Origin: JAMLIN01 sp041676645
Lineage (GTDB): Bacteria > Pseudomonadota > Gammaproteobacteria > Burkholderiales > Burkholderiaceae_E
DNA length: 18,020 nucleotides
Reading direction: 5' to 3'
Assembly: GCA_041676645.1 (NCBI GenBank)
Contig: JBAYRO010000060.1
Span: 1-18,020, forward strand
Each line of letters begins with the position of its first letter. Position 1 is the stretch's first letter. The position numbers and the translations under genes were made by a program. Positions 15,463-18,020 of the stretch are shown in pieces. Under the pieces are notes generated by a model, which saw only the letters and a program-made list of their open reading frames with translations, searched no databases and was not told the DNA's origin.

Positions 15463-16512
15463 GTGACTGCCTGCATCCTGTGCCCGGGCGCACTCGCCGA
15501 TCCCGATGCGCACGGTCCCGCGCAAGATTCCACCGACTGGCCGGCCGCCGCGGCGGCGGCCGTGCGTGGTACGCGGCTGCGCCGCGGCCGGATCCTGCTC
15601 CATGAAACCGGCGAGGCGCCGCTTCGCGACTGGCCCCACGACCGATGGCTGCGCGAACGCTTCGGGCTGGCCGACGATGTCCATCCCGACGCCGGCGATG
15701 CGCTCGGCCTGCTCGCCGATGACAGGCCACCGCATGCCCTGGTGGTGCGGCCGGTCCACCTGCATGTCGGGCTCGACCAGCTGCTCCTGCTGCCGCCACA
15801 TGCCATCTGCCTGTCGCCGGCCGCCGCCGGCACACTGCGTGATGCGGCGAATGCCCATTTCGGCAGCGAAGGCCCGCGACTCGAGGTCCTGGCGCCCGGA
15901 TGCTGGCTGCTGCTGCCGCCCCGGCCGCTGGCGCTGCGGACCCGGCCGGCGAGCGTGGCGGTGGGTCGTGACGTCCGGGAACATCTCCCGGAGGGCCCCG
16001 ATGCCCGCATGCTCGCTGCCTGGGTCAACGAGATCCAGATGCTCTGGCATGGCCATCCGGTCAACGAGGAGCGCGAATCCACCGGCCATCTCCCGGTCAA
16101 CTGGCTCTGGGTGGAAGGTCCCTTGCCGGAGCCGGGCAGAAGCGCATTCGCCGCGGTGCATTCCGATCGACGGGGCCTGGGAGCCCTGGCTCGCGCGGCC
16201 GGCGCCGAGGAAGTCGGGCCCGCGCCACGGGCGGCCGCCGAACTCATCGAACTCTTCGATGGAAAATCACGACTCATCGAATTGTCGGGCTGGCGTCGAC
16301 CCGTCATCGAAGGCGATGCCGCCGCCTGGCGCGATGCATGGAGCGATTTCGGCAAGCTGGTGGCGCCGGCCTTGCGCAAGGCGCCGCAGCGGGCCCGGCT
16401 CGAATTCATCCTGACCGGCGAATACGCATCGATCCACCTCGGCTGGTCGGCGCGGGACCGCTGGAAATGGTGGCGCAGCGCCGACCACGGGCCGCGCGCC
16501 GCCACCCGCTGA
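15463..16512 (+). CDS. RpfE-like conserved protein of unknown function, partner gene of recJ
   Basis: A 349-residue protein without signal peptide or membrane helices. The segment EIQMLWHGHPVNEERE followed by HLPVNWLWVEG (about residues 195-222), and the earlier VRPVHLHVGLDQLLL, recall the family found upstream of recJ in many Beta- and Gammaproteobacteria. It is often named RpfE-type regulatory protein after the Xanthomonas rpf cluster, and sometimes labelled a phosphoglycerate-mutase-like protein. I do not know an established biochemical function. The C-terminal third is less conserved in my recollection and rich in Arg and Trp near its end. The GTG at 15463 is the only reasonable start. 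Its TGA overlaps the recJ ATG by one base (TGATG), so recJ translation is very likely coupled to it. Confidence 0.8.
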   Translation: MTACILCPGALADPDAHGPAQDSTDWPAAAAAAVRGTRLRRGRILLHETGEAPLRDWPHDRWLRERFGLADDVHPDAGDALGLLADDRPPHALVVRPVHLHVGLDQLLLLPPHAICLSPAAAGTLRDAANAHFGSEGPRLEVLAPGCWLLLPPRPLALRTRPASVAVGRDVREHLPEGPDARMLAAWVNEIQMLWHGHPVNEERESTGHLPVNWLWVEGPLPEPGRSAFAAVHSDRRGLGALARAAGAEEVGPAPRAAAELIELFDGKSRLIELSGWRRPVIEGDAAAWRDAWSDFGKLVAPALRKAPQRARLEFILTGEYASIHLGWSARDRWKWWRSADHGPRAATR

Positions 16513-18020
16513 TGACCCGGATCCGCCAGTTGCAACAGCGCGAGGTCGACGCCCACGTGGCCGATTCCCTTGTCCGCCGGGGATTCCATCCGGTCCTCTG
16601 CCGCATCCTGGCAAGCCGGGGCGCGCGCGATGCGACCGAGCTGGACATGGGGATCGCCGGACTCGCCAGTCCCGACGCGCTCGCCGACGCCCGGCGCGCG
16701 GCCACGCTGCTGGCCGGCGCGATCGCCGACGGCGAGCGCATCTGCGTGGTGGCCGACTACGACTGCGATGGCGCGACCGCCTGCGCGGTGGCGATCCGCG
16801 GCCTGCGCCGCTTCGGCGCGAACGTCGACTACCTGGTGCCGAACCGCTTCGTCCACGGCTATGGGCTCGGCCCGGCGGTCGTCGAACTGGCCAGCCGCCA
16901 TCCGAGGCTCGGCCGTCCCGACTGGCTGCTCACGGTCGACAACGGTGTCGCCAGCATCGAAGGCGTAGCCGCCGCCCATCGCGCGGGCATGCGGGTGATC
17001 GTCACCGACCATCACCTGCCCGGCCCCGCCCTGCCCGCGGCCGCCGCGATCGTCAATCCCAACCGCCGCGACTGCGCCTTCCCGAGCAAGCACCTCGCCG
17101 GCGTCGGCGTCATCTTCTACCTGCTCGGCATGTTGCGCTCGGAGCTGCAGACAAGCCCCGACGCGGCGCGCGTCGATCTCGTCGACCTGCTCGATCTCGT
17201 CGCCGTGGGCACCATCGCCGACGTGGTGCGACTCGATCCCAACAATCGCCGCCTCGTCGCCGCCGGCATGCGGCGCATCCGCGCCGGCCTCGCGTCGCCG
17301 GGACTGGCGGCCTTGCTGCGGATCGCCGGTGTCGAGCCGGCCCGCACCAGCGTGCGCGACATCGGTTTCGGGATCGCGCCGCGGATCAACGCGGCGGGCC
17401 GGCTCGCCGAGATATCGACCGGCATCGAGTGCCTGCTCGCCGATGATCCGGCGCAGGCCGAAAGGCTCGCCGGCGAACTCGATGCCATCAACCGGGAGCG
17501 GCGCCGCATCGAGCTCGACATGCGAACGCAGGCGCTTGCCGGCATCGGCCTGCCCGATGCGCATGCGCCGGCGCTGGTCGTCTGCCGGGAAGACTGGCAT
17601 GAAGGCGTCGTCGGCCTGGTGGCGGGTCGCCTCAAGGATCGCTACTGGCGGCCGACGATCGCGCTGGCGCCCGCGCGCGGCGAAACCGGCATGTTGCGCG
17701 GCTCGGGCCGCTCGATCCCCGGACTGCACCTGCGCGATGCGCTCGAAACGGTCGCCAATCGCCATCCCGGGATGATCGCGCGCTACGGCGGGCATGCGAT
17801 GGCAGCCGGCCTGAGCCTCGCGGCGGAACGACTCGACGAATTCACCGCCGCCCTGCACGAGGCGGTCGCCGAGCTCGCCGAGGAGCATGCCTTCGATGAA
17901 GTGTTGCTCCACGACGGACCGCTGGCACCGGCCGAGATCGACTTCGAACTGCTCGATGCGATCGATGCGGGCATCTGGGGCCAGGGCTTCCCGGCGCCGC
18001 TTTTCGTCAACGATTTCCGG
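16512..18020 (+). CDS. recJ: Single-stranded-DNA-specific exonuclease RecJ, truncated by the window edge
   Basis: The frame is open from the ATG at 16512 to the last base (503 codons, no stop yet). RecJ degrades single-stranded DNA 5' to 3' in recombination and mismatch or excision repair. The DHH phosphoesterase motifs are present: VADYDCDG (80-87), TVDNG (141-145), the DHH triad 166-168 in VTDHHLPG, and GTIADVV (233-239). The DHHA1 region follows with GFGIAPRINAAGRL, a DWHEGVVGLVAGRLK segment, GSGRSIPG and the glycine-rich YGGHAMAAGLSL. The OB-fold begins at the edge. Usual length is near 570, so roughly 65 residues are missing. The start overlaps the RpfE-like stop by one base. Confidence 0.95.
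   Translation, partial: MTRIRQLQQREVDAHVADSLVRRGFHPVLCRILASRGARDATELDMGIAGLASPDALADARRAATLLAGAIADGERICVVADYDCDGATACAVAIRGLRRFGANVDYLVPNRFVHGYGLGPAVVELASRHPRLGRPDWLLTVDNGVASIEGVAAAHRAGMRVIVTDHHLPGPALPAAAAIVNPNRRDCAFPSKHLAGVGVIFYLLGMLRSELQTSPDAARVDLVDLLDLVAVGTIADVVRLDPNNRRLVAAGMRRIRAGLASPGLAALLRIAGVEPARTSVRDIGFGIAPRINAAGRLAEISTGIECLLADDPAQAERLAGELDAINRERRRIELDMRTQALAGIGLPDAHAPALVVCREDWHEGVVGLVAGRLKDRYWRPTIALAPARGETGMLRGSGRSIPGLHLRDALETVANRHPGMIARYGGHAMAAGLSLAAERLDEFTAALHEAVAELAEEHAFDEVLLHDGPLAPAEIDFELLDAIDAGIWGQGFPAPLFVNDFR

Noticed and set aside
15426..17912. Long minus-strand open frame opposite the RpfE-like gene and recJ
   Set aside because: The plus-strand genes have all expected motifs, and the antisense product looks like GC-driven noise. 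It does show that open antisense frames are common here, which weakens any claim that the comEC tail is coding.

Overview
The window is very GC-rich and densely coding, with one divergent intergenic stretch of about 200 bp and otherwise short spacers. The gene content (a LolCD lipoprotein exporter, ComEC, and an RpfE-like gene fused end-to-start with recJ) points to a Gram-negative proteobacterium. The rpfE-recJ pairing and the lolC-lolD-comEC order are what I remember from Xanthomonadales-type Gammaproteobacteria, so I favour a high-GC gammaproteobacterium near that group. That placement is inference and not proven here.

Layout. Positions 1-75 may hold the last codons of a plus-strand gene. 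It is followed by a roughly 100-bp palindromic element with perfect 20-bp arms. From 190 to 5871 four minus-strand genes follow one another (in transcription order): propionyl-CoA synthetase (prpE), a YdcF/ElyC-type membrane protein, a UMF1-type MFS transporter and an amidase-signature enzyme. A 202-bp divergent promoter region separates prpE from a secreted NlpC/P60 peptidase. Next comes a periplasmic ferric-iron-binding protein, with a likely Fur box in its promoter. A hairpin then closes the iron gene against a convergent minus-strand pair, an alpha/beta hydrolase and ridA, which overlap by 4 bp. Divergent from that pair is 3-hydroxybutyrate dehydrogenase.

The right half is a cell-envelope and DNA-handling block. 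On the minus strand, lolC, lolD, tatD and comEC are tightly packed (8-bp overlap, 4-bp gap, 96-bp gap). On the plus strand, diverging from lolC across 33 bp, are the RpfE-like gene and recJ, which runs off the right edge.

How the genes fit together. LolC and LolD form the exporter that releases lipoproteins from the inner membrane. ComEC, RecJ and TatD all act on DNA (uptake channel, 5'-3' single-strand exonuclease, metal-dependent nuclease), though this neighbourhood is not proof of a shared pathway. PrpE and 3-hydroxybutyrate dehydrogenase belong to short-chain acyl and ketone-body metabolism.

I found no CRISPR array, insertion sequence, prophage, RNA gene or obvious defence system. I do not see strong evidence for a new multi-gene system. 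The points most worth checking are: the missing comEC stop codon, which lets its frame run antisense through the whole of bdh; the palindromic element at the left edge; -10-like boxes placed exactly 6 nt before three start codons, suggesting leaderless mRNAs; and the Fur-box-controlled orphan iron-binding protein.
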